A DNA stretch of 64,000 nt from the NCBI GenBank assembly GCA_949752735.1, contig OX457037.1, positions 65,853,915 through 65,917,914 of the forward strand. The letters run 5' to 3'. The position numbers and the translations under genes are program-made. The notes beneath the pieces are model-generated. The model had not been told where the DNA came from, searched no databases, and saw only the letters and a list, made by a program, of their open reading frames with translations. The stretch comes from Lumbricus terrestris (Eukaryota; Annelida; Clitellata; Crassiclitellata; Lumbricidae). This document shows, piece by piece, positions 1 through 13,447 of the stretch (its first letter is position 1; every line of letters starts with the position of its first letter).

Positions 1-780
1 CCGCTGTCACCAAAATGTGAGCTTATTATCTCTCACGCCTTTCCAGTCTCTTCAAAAGTTCCGTAGCGCAGCCTAGGCCTAACCTAATAACTGTACTGTG
101 GTAGCTAATGGCTAGTTTAAAAGTGTCTAGAGTTCTTTAACTTCTTTACTTAAAACAACGATCTGTTTCTTGTATTAAATTCTTCGATCTCCAAAAGCTG
201 CAATCAACACAAGAAGCACCAAAAACGGCAAACAATTCAATGATACAACAGAAACGCCATCTTATTATCTCTTCCTTCTAAAAAAACCCCTCTACACACG
301 ACTTGCACACCTACACGTTCTTATCTCACTCTTAGCGTACACTCTTCCTTCAGTCACTCTGTCCGTCTCTCTGTCCCTCTCTGTCTTTCTCTCTGTCTCT
401 GTCTCTGTCGCTCTCCGGCGACGTCGCGCCGCTGCAACTTTCTCGCCACTCAGGCAGCTGGCCTTCCTCAGCTGTACGCTCTTGCATAACAATTAGCTGA
501 CCATTATAATGCTATACAAAATTAGCTTTCACCCTTCATTTCCACCACCCCACCAACTACATCCCACTTCATCCCCGCCCCACCACACCCCACACACCCC
601 CACAACACTCCAACCTTCACCGGCTCGCCACCCGTGAAATTGCCCCCCCCCACCACCCTCCCAATCCTCACACTTCCCCACCCATCCCACAACACGCCTC
701 CACTAACTCCTACCTACACAGGTATACGCGTAAATCTACGTCAACTGCTCTCACCATTTATATAATGACCATGCAAGCGT
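1..780. other. No gene seen; CT-rich and C-rich simple sequence
   Basis: I see no supportable gene here. A CT-rich stretch (about 361-418, mostly GTCTCT-type units) and a C-rich stretch (about 540-720) make short low-complexity reading frames on the minus strand, rich in R, T and E, which I do not believe are coding. Confidence 0.6.
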
Positions 781-828
781 TAAAGAAGGTGTTTAATAAA
801 CTGCCGTCTTACGGTTTTCGCCCCCCTG

Positions 829-1035
829 GCCCTCATGGCGGTAGAGATTAGCCAACCCCTCCACCGTGTGGTTCTGATGGCCCTCTGTCTGGGTACAAAA
901 TTTGAAATCAATAGCTGCGTGGTTCCCCACCCTGGCCCCCATGGTGGCAGAGAATCGTCAACCCCTCCACTGACTAATTTTGATGGCCATCTGTCTATGT
1001 ACAAAGTTTCAGAACAATAGCTGCGAAACTGTGGG
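829..1035 (-). repeat. Two tandem ~103-bp copies of a dispersed repeat
   Basis: Two imperfect copies start near 829 and 932 with TGGCCCTCATGG-like words and end in AATAGCTGCG. On the minus strand the same unit reads CAGCTATTG...TTTGTA..AGACAG.NGGCC, which matches the repeat at about 17960-18640. It is therefore a family with at least two loci in this window. No TIR, poly-A tail or coding frame identifies the element class. Confidence 0.55.
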
Positions 1036-1213
1036 CGTGCATTCTGGACAAAGTCCGCCAAGTCCTTTCTTATAGATATAGATATATTTATATATATACC
1101 AGCTAAGTTACCCGAAGCTGCCCTAGAAATTTCGGTTTTCGCGCCACACGTGACACGCCACATCTTACCCTCACTCCCACACCGTTCTTCTCAACCGCCC
1201 TCTTCCAAGTTCC

Positions 1214-1220
<7 letters not shown>

Positions 1221-1308
<88 letters not shown>
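1221..1308. repeat. (AC)n followed by (AT)n microsatellite
   Basis: About 64 bases of uninterrupted AC run directly into about 24 bases of AT. Reading frames crossing it encode only VCVC/IYIY repeats and are artefacts. Confidence 0.95.
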
Positions 1309-2530
1309 TAGGCTGAATCGCACCTTGGCTACTCACTTTGTGCTATAAAACCTATACGCTACCCACTCACTGTTCTTAAGTACTGAGAATTGCTGATTAG
1401 CTAACGTTTGACGTCCTGAAAAAATATTTAAAGATGTTTCGTGACGGAAATTGACTTGGAAGCAGACTAATAACATAGTCTTGTACCAGCCTCCCAGTAG
1501 AGCAGTCAAGATTTCAAGTTGATTCATAGGTAATTTTAGACCTGAAATTTGACCGCCTATATCAGAGTATATGTAAAAACGTAACATAGCTACTCACAAC
1601 ATATATTTCATATAACTAAAAAACTAGGTGGCTTATTTTCAAAACAAATTACCCAGCATACTTTATCACAAATATTGACAGGCTTTGACGTTTTAGTTGA
1701 ATTTTGAGCTCTCTTGCGTTTTTTATCAACGAAAATTAAAAAGTGTGCCCTGTTTTTTCGCGAATGTGATCTATAAATAACCTCAGCATTATTTCCCGCA
1801 AGGTATGACGGGAAAGGTCTTAGGTCACCGCACGTAAACAGAATCAAAAATGGCGGAGAGGTCAGGCGAATAGGTTAAAATTATTGACATTAATCGATGA
1901 AAGTTAGACTATTTGAAGAAATTTATAAAGGACAGAGGGCACAAGGCAACTTATCGAATTAAACATTAATTCGTGGCTGCAGCATTTGAGAAATATCAAC
2001 AACAACTGCCGGTTGTTGCAGCAAATACGGATAGCGTCGAAGAACTGCAGACCGTCCAGGCTTCGCCAGAACAGTTCTGAAATCAGTTGTATTCTTTAAG
2101 CATCGTAATCAAGAAAAATTACTGCAATAAAAGTAAATTCTACGTTACGCTATACATGGCCCGTCATGACAAGGATTCGCGAGGCAGCAGGAACGCGGTA
2201 GACTGCAGACCGTATTGGACCGCTCGATCCGCCATGCACTATCTTCCCGAGGACTACCCTACCTACGAGGTTTCGAGCAGTTATTTAGACCGGTGGACAG
2301 AAGGCTCATCGCAGCTGCCCCGCTTGATCAAGGACACGTATCGATCCTAATTCATAACTCCTTCCATCTTTGAGGCCACTATCTCATTTCACGAGGTCAA
2401 GACTGCACAATCGAATTATCCCTAGTGCGAACAACCCAACGAGGAAATAATTTCTTACAAAATGCATTAATTTAACTAAATGTCATGTCTTGCAATTGCA
2501 AACCACAGAACATATATGTTGAGTACCTTG
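1309..2530. other. No recognisable feature
   Basis: AT-rich unique-looking sequence. Short open frames (for example 2087-2350 plus strand) have no motif, codon pattern or splice context that would support calling a gene. Confidence 0.5.
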
Positions 2531-3319
2531 GGTAGTCTTATTACTGCATTTGAGTAGCTAAGGTGAAGAATGTAATCATATATATTGCTGCAAATACTAG
2601 GCTACACCTTATGGAACTTGTAGTACTGAGTAGAGGGGTGAGCAATGACGTCGTAGTAATCTACGGTAGTCTTAATCTACGGTATTATTATACTGGTATT
2701 GAAGAGCTAAGATGCGGAATATCATTGTGTATAATATACTGGTGTTAAAATACATACCTTGTGGAACATATATGCTGAGTAGGCCTACCTTGGGTAGTCT
2801 TTTTACGGCATGTGAGTAGCTAAGGTGAAGAATGTAATCATATATGATATATATTGATGCAAATACTACACCTTATGGAACATATAGTGATGAGTAGATA
2901 GGGTTAAAAAATATATCTTGAGGATACGTGCTGAGTAGCTTGGGTAGTCTTATTACGGCATGTGAGTAGCTAAGGTGAAGAATGTAATCATATATGATAT
3001 ATATTGCTGCAAATACTACACCTTATGGAACATATAGTGATGAGTAGTTAGGGTTGCCTTGATACTGCGATTGAGTAGCTAAGGTTTCAAATATAATTAT
3101 ATATATATATATATATCACACATTACGGAAACATAATACTGAGTATCTAAGGTAGGTTTAATGCTGAGAGAAGATATTGTGAAGAAATTTTTATATTCAA
3201 ATTTCTCAATTCAATGTGTTTAATGATCTCATAAATAGAAGCAGGCAGGCAATGATACTTTCACAAAATAGTGCATTGCAATTATTATTTTTTTTCCCCT
3301 ATTATTATTATTATTGTTA

Positions 3320-3369
<50 letters not shown>

Positions 3370-3939
3370 CATTATTATTATCAGCGAGACTAGGCATATA
3401 CGAGTGTTTAGCCGTGCCTTAGACAAAAACGACGTAAAAATGACTTCAAGCGAAATGATGTTAAGAGCAATGACGTCCTAGTAATCTACGGTGGTCTTAA
3501 TCAACGGTATTATTTTGCTGGTATTGAAGAGCTAAGGTGCGGAATATCATCATGTATAATATACTGGTGTTGAAATACATACCCTGAAGAACATATATGC
3601 TGAGTACCTTGGGTAGTCTTATTACTGCATTTGAGTAGCTAAGGTGAAGAATGTAATCATATATGATATGTATTGCTGCAAATACTACACCTTATGGAAC
3701 ATATAGTGCTGAGTAGTTAGGGCGGTCTTAATACTGCGATTGAGTAGCTAAGGTATAAAATATAATTATATATATATAATTCATTATGGAAACATAATAC
3801 TGAGTATCTAAGGTAGCTTTAATGCTGAGATAAGTGGTCAAGAAATTTTTATATTCAAATTTCTCAATTTAATGTGTTTATTGATCTCATAAACAAAAGC
3901 AAGCAGACAATGATTATTTCACAATATAGAGCATTTGTA

Positions 3940-4034
<95 letters not shown>

Positions 4035-4564
4035 CATCATTAACGAGACTAAGCATATCTGAGTGTTTAGCCGTCCTTTCGGCGAAATAAATGACGTCAA
4101 AATGACTTCAAGTGAAATGACGTTAAGAGCAATGGTATTATTATTTGATTGAAGAGCTAAGGTGCGGAATATCATCATGTATAATATACTGGTGTTAAAA
4201 TACATACCTTGTGGAACATGTATGCTGAGTACCTTGAGTAGTCTTATTACTGCGTGTGAGTAGCTAAGGTGAATAATGTAATCATATATGATATATATTG
4301 CTGCAAATACTACACCTTATGGAACATATAGTGCTGAGTAGTTAGGGCGGTCTTTATACTGCGATTGAGTAGCTAAGGTATAAAATATAATTATATATAT
4401 ATAATTCATTACGGAAACATAATACTGAGTATCTAAGGTAGCTTTAATGCTGAGATAAGTGGTCAAGAAATTTTTATATTCAAATTTCTCAATTTAATGT
4501 GTTTATTGATCTCATAAACAAAAGCAAGCAGACAATGATTATTTCACAATATAGAGCATTTGTA

Positions 4565-4614
<50 letters not shown>

Positions 4615-5179
4615 CATCATCATTAACGAGACTAAGCATATCTGAGTGTTTAGCCGTCCTTTCGGCGAAATAAATGACGTCAAAATGACTTCAAGTGAAA
4701 TGACGTTAAGAGCAATGGTATTATTATTTGATTGAAGAGCTAAGGTGCGGAATATCATCATGTATAATATACTGGTGTTAAAATACATACCTTGTGGAAC
4801 ATGTATGCTGAGTACCTTGAGTAGTCTTATTACTGCGTGTGAGTAGCTAAGGTGAATAATGTAATCATATATGATATATATTGCTGCAAATACTACACCT
4901 TATGGAACATATAGTGCTGAGTAGTTAGGGCGGTCTTTATACTGCGATTGAGTAGCTAAGGTATAAAATATAATTATATATATATAATTCATTACGGAAA
5001 CTTAATACTGAGTATCTAAGGTAGCTTTAATGCTGTGATAAGAGGTGTTGAAGAAATTTGTATATTCAAATTTCTCAATTTAATGTGTTTATTGATCTCA
5101 TAAACAAAAGCAAGCAGTCAATGATACTTTCACAATATAGAGCATTGTAATTATTATTATAATTATTATAATTATTATA

Positions 5180-5223
<44 letters not shown>

Positions 5224-5640
5224 CATCATCATTAACGAGACTAAGCATATCTGAGTGTTTAGCCGTCCTTTCGGCGAAATAAATGACGTCAAAATGACTT
5301 CAAGTGAAATGACGTTAAGAGCAATGGTATTATTATACTGGTATTGAAGAGCTAAGGTGCGGAATATCATCATGTATAATATACTGGTGTTAAAATACAT
5401 ACCTTGTGGAACATATATACTGAGTACCCTGGGTAGTCTTATTACTGCGTGTGAGTAGCTAAGGTGAAGAATGTAATCATATATGATATATATTGCTGCA
5501 AATACTACACCTTATGGAACATAAAGTGATGAGTAGATAGGGTTAAAATATATATCTTGAGGATACGTGCTGAGTAGCTTGGGTAGTCTTAATGCTGCAA
5601 TTGAGTAGCTAAGGTGAACAATGTAATCATATATGATATA
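2531..5640. repeat. Higher-order satellite with ~600-bp units and embedded (ATT)n tracts
   Basis: The phrase GTCTTATTACTGC recurs at about 2535, 3616, 4241, 4824 and 5436, so the last full units are 625, 583 and 612 bp long; the length differences come mainly from the (ATT)n tract each unit carries (about 3300-3372, 3940-4033, 4566-4617, 5150-5222). Each unit is itself built of 60-75-bp sub-units with the core GAGTAGCTAAGGT or diverged forms (GAGTAGTTAGGG, GAGTATCTAAGGT, GAGTACCTTGGGT). The first block (2531-3615) is longer and contains extra partial sub-units. Reading frames of poly-I or poly-N are artefacts of the ATT tracts. Confidence 0.9.
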
Positions 5641-6299
5641 TTGTGTAGGTGCATCTATAAGCTGTATGCAGCTAAACCATAGAAATATGTGACACCGGTT
5701 ACAGGTTTTCTAAAATAGCCTGCTAGATTCCCTTTTGCCTTGAACGTTTATGACTAACTGTGCATATTTAATATGATGTTTTCAGTTAAATGCCGATTCT
5801 CTTAGTTAGGAGGAGCTGTTATATTATAAGCAGTACATCTATATTTGTGTTGGGTTGCATTATGTTTGTCTGCCTATATATACAGGCCGTGACAGCTAGG
5901 TTTTGGTCGCAGATTGTTGTATTTCTTCAGCATATATGTACCGGTAGCTCTCTTAAATTGATTATCAATCCATCGGATTTTCAATCAAATCCTGAGATCT
6001 GGGACCAATGGCTTTCTCAATGAAACCAGAACAATTGACATCGAGCCGATTTCATTTCGTCCACGCAAAATTCTTAACTCTCAGCTTTACTCTTAATTTC
6101 TGCTCTCCCACTGTTTATGAGAGAAAGCAGTGGATTGTAAACAACAAAGATCCAGTATTTATATATTTTCTTCGATTTTTTATATTGCGTCTCTCAATGA
6201 CCGGTGAGCAAAAATATTAGGAGAGTCTATTGGAGAGTATATCAAGAGAAAATCTGCTTTTCTCTTTCGGCGCTTATCTATGGCTATTTATTTATACCT
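5641..6299. other. No recognisable feature
   Basis: Unique-looking AT-rich sequence between the satellite and its diverged relative. Two short plus-strand frames (5790-6023, 6008-6220) lack motifs and I do not call them. Confidence 0.45.
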
Positions 6300-6560
6300 T
6301 GGAGAACATAACACTCGGTGTATAATGGTCTGTTGCAAAAATTGTACCTTTCAAAACATATAAAAATGAGTTGCTATGGTTAATTTCTTGCTATAATATA
6401 GGTGGTGTAATAAATTAATCCTTGTGGAACATATAGAAATGAGTTGCCATGGTTATTTTCTTGCTATAATATAGGTGGTGTAATAAATTAATCCTTGTGG
6501 AACATATAGAAATGAGTTGCTATGGTTAATTTCTTGCTAACATATAGTTATGAGTACCAA
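6300..6560. repeat. 73-bp tandem repeat, diverged relative of the upstream satellite
   Basis: The phrase GAGTTGCTATGGTT occurs at 6368, 6441 (one change) and 6514, an exact 73-bp period. The unit also contains CTTGTGGAACATATAGAAATGAG, which parallels CTTGTGGAACATATATGCTGAG of the 2.5-5.6 kb satellite, so this looks like an older outlier of that array. Confidence 0.8.
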
Positions 6561-7465
6561 AGGTGGGGTTCTTACATGGTAAAACGTTATCTACTCAGCA
6601 AAACGGCTATATCAGGAACTGATTGCATTAGACCTCGGATATTTTCAGGGGTAGTCAGGAATGGCATTTATGATGCTTTAAACATTTCACTATGATTCTA
6701 GTACGCATAGGTGCCGAGATACAGAAAGAGCAGTTAAGGACGGATTAAATAGCATGAGAAGCTAAGCTGCGATTCATAAGTATGTATATATATATCTAGT
6801 GTCCTTCTGGTCCTTGGCGAATACAAGTTGATGACCAGGAATGACAAGGGAACTGAGTCTCACGATGATCCAAAGTTTTATTAACAGATAATGTAGCAGC
6901 AGATTTCTTGACAACGATGACAATTCAGAGCGATGACACAGTCAGAGTTTATTGGTTAGATGGTGTAGACTCATTGACAACCAGGGCCGGATTTAGGCAT
7001 GGGCTACACGGGCTCCAGCCCAGGGGCCCCCACCACTTAGGGGCCCCCACCAGTTGCAGCTTTATTTTTTCCTCCCCTGCGTGCCCAATAATTTTGATTA
7101 AGGATTGGATTTTAAGAGTCTTGCAACAGGATCTTAAGCAATGAGTAGTGTAGGCTTTTGATTTGACTACTATAGGCTACTCGTTAATATTGCTCACCGT
7201 AGCGCTTTGAGCCTGACATATCCAGCAGTAGCTGGTGTTGACACTTGACAGGTTATCTTTCTTTTAACTCAAGCTGAGTTAGCCTATGCTGATGTATAGG
7301 ACCTATAGGCAGATACAGTGTCAGAGGTGTTGCCCTAGACTCGGTCCGCATGCAACAGACAACGAACAGACCGTGCGGTGGTCAGCGTCCTGGGCTCCAT
7401 GGCCCTCACCACGAGTATCATGTTACTTAGTCTTGCTGCAGACAGTCAGACTGTCTTTATTCCAG

Positions 7466-7555
7466 CGTTCGGCTGGCGCTTGTGACCTTGAGTGACCCCA
7501 ATGTCCACAGATGTCCACATTGGGGTCACTCAAGGTCACAAGCGCCAGTCGAACG
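7466..7555. repeat. Long near-perfect palindrome (39-bp arms, 12-bp loop)
   Basis: The arms at 7466-7504 and 7517-7555 are complementary at 38 of 39 positions, separated by 12 bases. It lies inside the hAT element and is far longer than chance inverted repeats. Confidence 0.95.
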
Positions 7556-8278
7556 TAGCGCACAGCTGCTGTTTGCTGTCATTTCTGTGCTGTCAAAGTC
7601 GTTGAGACTATACAGTCCTATAAGACTCTACGCTTAGGCATATAATATGCACGGTTTATAAGGACATACAGCACAGTGTGAGTTTTGAATAGGTATTAGC
7701 CTACTTATTATAATATTATTTAAAGATTCTCAGTAATTGCAACCGATAGACATGAACCAAATTGAAGATCAGTATGAGAGCACTAATACATGTAGGCATA
7801 GAACGGTTCTCAGACGTCGCAAGTTATGTAAAGAAAAAAAGCATCTCAACATGAGAAAGTAGGCTACTGCAAAGACAACTCGTATTACTTCAGGCAGCAG
7901 CTCTAAGTACATCTGCTGTCACCGTGGATGGCAAAAAGACTAGCATTAAAGAACTTCTCTGCTCAAGGTTTGGGTTTTATTTCTAAGCTTGAATCGTGTA
8001 GGCCCCATATAGTGATGAAGAAATACTCAAGTTTGCGAAAAACCATGTAGCAGTAGGGCAGGCTATTATAATGGTGATGACTCGATGAAAGCTTTGGCAA
8101 TGAGCTGTTGCAGTTTCCTTATTAATTTTTGTCCCAGTAGGCCTGTAAGTCTGGTGCCGTCCATGAACCAATTAAGCCCTATAATACTTGACAAAGGTGT
8201 TGCAAGTTCATTTCCATATGTGGAAATTATGCTAAGAATGTATTTGATGCTCATGGTCACAGACTGTATACTGCTGAA

Positions 8279-8469
8279 GCAGCTGAATGCTCGTTTTCCA
8301 AGATGAAGATAATTAGAGCAGCCTGAGCAGGTTTCGCACAAGTATGACACACGGTGTGACGGTGACTTAACCACCTTGCAGTGTTTAGTTTACAGGGTGA
8401 TAGCCTATACTCGATGCTGGATTTTAATCAGTTAATTGATGATTTTGCTAATAGAAAAAAATACGCGAG
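8279..8469 (+). pseudogene. Decayed hAT transposase C-terminus (ZMYM/DUF4371-like)
   Basis: Frame from 8279 reads AAECSFSKMKIIRAA, then a stop, then AGFAQ; a further piece near 8430 reads QLIDDFANRKKYAR. This parallels the A-E-R-S-F-S-K-L-K-x-I-K block and the trailing I-x-x-F-A region of the dimerisation domain in hAT transposases related to ZMYM1. Stops interrupt the frame, so it is non-functional. The match is by recognition of the motif, not by a search. Confidence 0.6.
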
Positions 8470-11400
8470 GACATGCTCAAACTTAGATCCAACTGTAATC
8501 CTTATAACCAAGCTATTTAACTAGTTAGTCTACAGCTGTATGTTTTTATTTTGGAGGCCTTGTTTATGGCTTAAAGTGTGGCAGGACGGCCATGGACGGT
8601 GTCCATGCACTTATTTTAAAATCTGCACAGAGTCCTGCCACTTATTTCGCAGCACAGCCTGGAAAAGGAAGGGGCGTCGACACTTTAACCACTGATTATC
8701 ACCATTTTTACTTTCTTTCTTTGTAGGCCAATGTGCGGGGCTGAAAGTGGTTTGGAAAAGTTGCCAGGTCTGACTTTTGCGGACGAGCCGACGCCTTTAA
8801 TCCGAAAATTTCTGACTTTTTTAGTAATTAATTTTGTTCAAAATATATAGGGCTATTCGGCTTACTTTCAGCCCTGCCTATGTGTTTATTAGGCCTATGC
8901 CAGTGACTTATAGGCCTACTGAAACATATTAAGAAGCCTAACGCTTATCCTCTAACTTTGTATTTGAAAAATGATTTAATACCATGCAATTAAAATAATA
9001 GCAGTCTTTATCAGCAATAATTAGGGCTATTAATCGATCTCCTCATATAATCTTCATAATTATGTATTTAAATTTTTTATTAACAATGCGTCAACAATTC
9101 AAACATTGCTTTCAGCACCTTTGTCTGTGGCATTTTATGATTGTGTGGGCTTGTCCCACAAAAACAAAATATCTATTGCAAAAAAGGGCCCCCACCGTAA
9201 TGAGCGCCCATGGGCCCCCACCACCCTAAATCCGGTCCTGTTGACAACTAAGATCTTATGATCGACTTCACTTCTTAAACTTTAGACTAACTTATGACTA
9301 GTTAGGCCGAGGCCGTAGCCTCGGCTAGCTATATCGACTGATTGCTCGTTCCTTGCTGTTTGGATGCTGAGTCAAGACTGACTGAACCTGACTGACGACT
9401 CACTTCTATTCGTACTGGGCAAGCCCCTTCGCCTATGTGTCTTGACCCTATTGGTTGTTGATCACACCGTCGCTTGGCCAATCACCTTCCTACCCTCTCT
9501 ACATGTAGTTGATCTGTAGTCAGTTAGTCAGTCTGTCTATCTCTCTCTTGCTCTCTGTCTCTGTCTGTCTGTCTGTCTGTCTCTCTCTTTATCCTACTCT
9601 GTATTATCTTACTTATAACTTATGATTTAGTGCCACCATTACATACGGTCACCCTCAGAAGACATTTCGTCCCGAAATGTAAATAACTATAGGCACATCC
9701 AAAATAATGCTAGCACATAAATAAATATACCAAAATAATAATTTGTATGGTGCACAAATGGTGAAACAGTCACCTCGCTCTGTTTTACAGAATCTCACGA
9801 ATGCGTTTTATAAATTATGAGTCATTGCTCTATGTATATTTAACACTGTTTTCGCCTTGTGCGTTTCGCTCCTTTAAACAATTTATCCTGCGATTTTGAA
9901 TGAACAAGTCACTAACCATAATGCGCAAAAATACACTTAAAACAGTAAAAATCATAGACGAAACACAAGAAGTAATAAATGCACTGTAAACTACTTGGCA
10001 CTGATCCATACTAATCGGCTTATTTCCGCTGAGAACGTAACGTAACATACAGTACGTGCAATAGGTCGTTGCTCAGGGGCCTACATTTTCACACTTACGG
10101 GTCCACAGACAGCTAGACACAATTAAGGTCATGTCTTGGATGATCGAGTTACCGTTTGTGTCTACATTGCATACATTATTCCGGCGTTCCGCTCAATTCT
10201 TAAAACCGTTATAACCGTACTTAATACATTATGTACACTCGTTTGGTCTGCAGATAGGTCTGCTTTTCAACATAAATGGGTAGTTGTGAATTAAAGGCTG
10301 GCACGAAAAATCAATTACCTGGATGCTGCGAGCGTAGGAGCGCGTGTGTCGGCTTTCTAAGAGACATAATTATGGCTTATGGCTATGGACATCTGTGTGT
10401 AGGGGATGGACAGTAGTTCGTTATGCCAACTAACTTAGTTAATGTTCGTGTCGGGTAAACTCGTGGCTGCATGGTACCGTAAACATCCAATAGAAATCCT
10501 GTTATGGCTTCTGCGCTGAGAGGATAAATGATGACCACTGCAGCTGTGCTTAACCGGCCAGCGGACTTAGACGAAACTGCATGGTTATCATTCTAATATT
10601 TATTGGTCAGTTGGTGGAATGGATGTCGAGAAAGCCAAGATCAAGGATTGTTTGGATGTGGCCTCTTCAAAGCTATAATCTATAACACATGGAAATTCTG
10701 ATGGTTATCTGGCAACTGGTGTGGCTATCAGTTCAATGGTGGTGGTGGGTAAAGGTGGAGGAGGTGGTGAATCACTTATTACTACTGCGTTGAACGGTGA
10801 TGGGTGTTGCTACGGGTGTGCGGGTGGTGGGTGGTGTGAGCAGTTGCTTCTCGTGTCGGATAATGATGGGTGTAACTGCGGGTGGTTTTGGTGGCTGGTA
10901 CCGTTGCTTCTGTTTGGGAGTTGGTGCCCATTTACTGGTCAAGATTTTATTTAGGCTCTGATCTCTGGCTGGCGCGTGTTGAAGTCTAAGGGTGGTGGTG
11001 GATTTGAGATGGAAGAGTGATGGAACAGATGTTGGGTCGGCGAAGGATACTGCTGCTGCTGCTGCTGATGATGATGATGATAATAAAGTCGTTGCTAAGT
11101 GCATGTCTGTCAATGATGATGATAATACAACGACTTAAGTTAACAGTTGCTGAATGACTCAGTGGGACGAGATGCAAGTAACCTATGCTGCCCCCTAGGT
11201 TAAAACACTTAACATCAGCAATATTATAAAAACATAAAAGCAAAATAAAATAAAATGTCCTTGGAAAACAGAAAAAATTATTAGCTAATTGTCTCGTGAT
11301 AAAATCTTACGTCTTAATGCAACATCTAAATTCATCATGATTTTAAATAATAATTAAATAAGCTTACTGTGCAACTATACACAGTGATAATAATGCCATT

Positions 11401-13447
11401 GAACAAACTAAATTATTTTGAAATCTGAAACAAAATGCTAATAATAAGTAAGCTTACTGTTTAAAAACTGCAACATTTTTATAAAGTGCAAATAAAAAGA
11501 ACTTTGCAAGCGTCCTGGTTGTACAAATGAGTAGCCCCTATAATGTAGTCATTGCTGTTGGAGGTCATACAGTAATCTTAATTATCAAGCCTTCACATGC
11601 CTTTGTAAGGGGATAACCACAAATCGACTTTGAGGTCATCCCTTACATCTATACAAAATTATCTTTACAAAAGACAGAGCATGCAATAAAACTGTGTTGA
11701 ACACAAATGATGGAAAATGATCGTCATGCATGCACATTGGCCAATCATATATCAAGCAAGGGTCTCCATTCATCATAATCGTCTCGTGAGTAGATAAGGC
11801 TATCGTTAGCTATCTGTACCGTTATTGGGCGTTTGAGACTATACGCCGCTGCATGCCTTTACGTCATCTGACTCATTCTAATCACAGGGTGTCAAAGGAG
11901 CTCTGTCCTGTATAAAGCACGTTTTCCTGTTTCTTTCGACCCGTTGCTAACATACATCTCGATCGTCCTGCATCTTTCTACCCTCAAGCATATTTCATTC
12001 ACTGCATTTTGCCAAACAATTATGCATAGGCTGTTCTAACGTAAAGGACACGGATTGTATAAAAGGCTGACTATTAGACTTGCGTGGGCGCTATAGAAAT
12101 AAACGAAGAAATAAATAAATAAAGCAAATAATAAAATAAAGGTAAACACATTAAGATATCTCAACAGGAAACTTAATCAAACAAAATTTAAGCCAGTTCT
12201 AGGCAATTCCTAGAAATGCGGTTTTCAAATGTACGGCATAGACTACATTAAAATAATTAAACATTCGTAATAATAGCCATATTAAATGCTATCTCCTTCA
12301 ATGCACAGTGCACAGGTAGACCTATTAAGTGTTAGTCCAGTTATAACTACACCTGATAATTTATGATTCGATACGCTGAGATAATTATAATAAAATAGCA
12401 GTTTCACCCGATTTAAACATTTAAGATAGATTAAAAACTTTGTTCGCATAGTCATGCGATTGAATAAAAAGAATCTTAAATATAATTTAAACTAGATAAG
12501 TTAATGTTACGTTCGGGTCTTTTGTTCTTCGTTTAGTTCTCAGTTTCATTGGACTATTTTGTCCATGAATAAAGTCCATTGGGCGGATGGCGTTGAGTAG
12601 TCGTCGGCAGTCTTGGCTGTTGGTAGTCTTGATGATGATACAGGATTCGACGTGTGAGGTATAGGTCTATAGGATGCAGATGAAACGAAGTGTAGATGAC
12701 TGGATTCAGTGTAGTGACATGACGGTGATGGACAGAATCAACGGATAGACGAATGAAAATGTTACCGTAGGCTACTTGTAGATGAATGCGTAGACATAAA
12801 GTACCGGAACAGATTGTTGAATACTGTCTTGCGCAGTGATGCGTGTCTCTCGGTGACGTCGACGTTGCTGGTTGACTGGCTGCGCGATGAATAACGTAAA
12901 GTGGCAGTGGCGATGTCGTACCTGGAGTATGGCGGTGAGTGAGAGACGACGCAGGATGTGTGTGAAGCGAATTGTACACGGCTGATTCAGTGTACTGTAT
13001 GTGGTGATGAACAGAATCAATGGATCGACGTCGGTGAAGATGATAGCGTACTTGATGATGCGTAGACACTGTTTACTGTACCGGAACATATTGTTGACTG
13101 GCGACTGGTGCAGTGATGCGTGACAGAGGTTGCGTCGTTGTTCGATGACATGGCTCTTGCGGTTGCAGGATCGACGTCGGATGGTGAGCGAAGAACGACA
13201 GTGGCGTGCGGGCGGGTGGTGTATGGATGAATGGATGGAAGAAAGGAGATCAACGTTCAGAAGCTGGAAAGTGGACGTAGAAGCGGTGTAGTATTCTTAC
13301 CATCGGAACGAACTGGTAGGCTATGGTCGGATGTTGATGACTTCATTGTGTCAGCGGATGATGATGCTGTGTCGTTGTTGGCGTTGTCAGCGGATGATGA
13401 TTGCTGTGTCGCTGGTACGAGAATCGGTTGGGCTTCTCCACCAATTT

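Larger units (their letters stand above)
6982..9240 (+). mobile_element. hAT element (2,259 bp) nested in the LTR
   Basis: The ends are imperfect inverted repeats, CAGGGCCGGATTTAGG and, reversed, CAGGACCGGATTTAGG, typical of hAT transposons. The 8-bp TTGACAAC is duplicated exactly at 6974-6981 and 9241-9248 and is single in the sister LTR. GGGGCCCCCACC words repeat just inside each end. A decayed transposase C-terminus lies at 8279-8469 and a 39-bp-arm palindrome at 7466-7555. Confidence 0.93.
6796..9643 (-). repeat. 3' LTR, split by a nested hAT element
   Basis: LTR sequence occupies 6796-6981 and 9241-9643 and matches the 13448-14024 copy throughout. The 2,259-bp hAT element plus its 8-bp duplication lies between the two parts. 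Confidence 0.85.

Noticed and set aside
3229..5400. Poly-I and poly-N reading frames
   Set aside because: They are translations of (ATT)n tracts in the satellite and occur on both strands.
10721..11243. G-rich and S-rich frames near 11 kb
   Set aside because: They come from GGTGGT- and ATGATG-type simple sequence.
12554..13253. Minus-strand frames of 171 and 105 codons in the LTR element interior
   Set aside because: They are H/S/T-rich, overlap each other in different frames over an internal repeat and have no gag, protease or polymerase motif.
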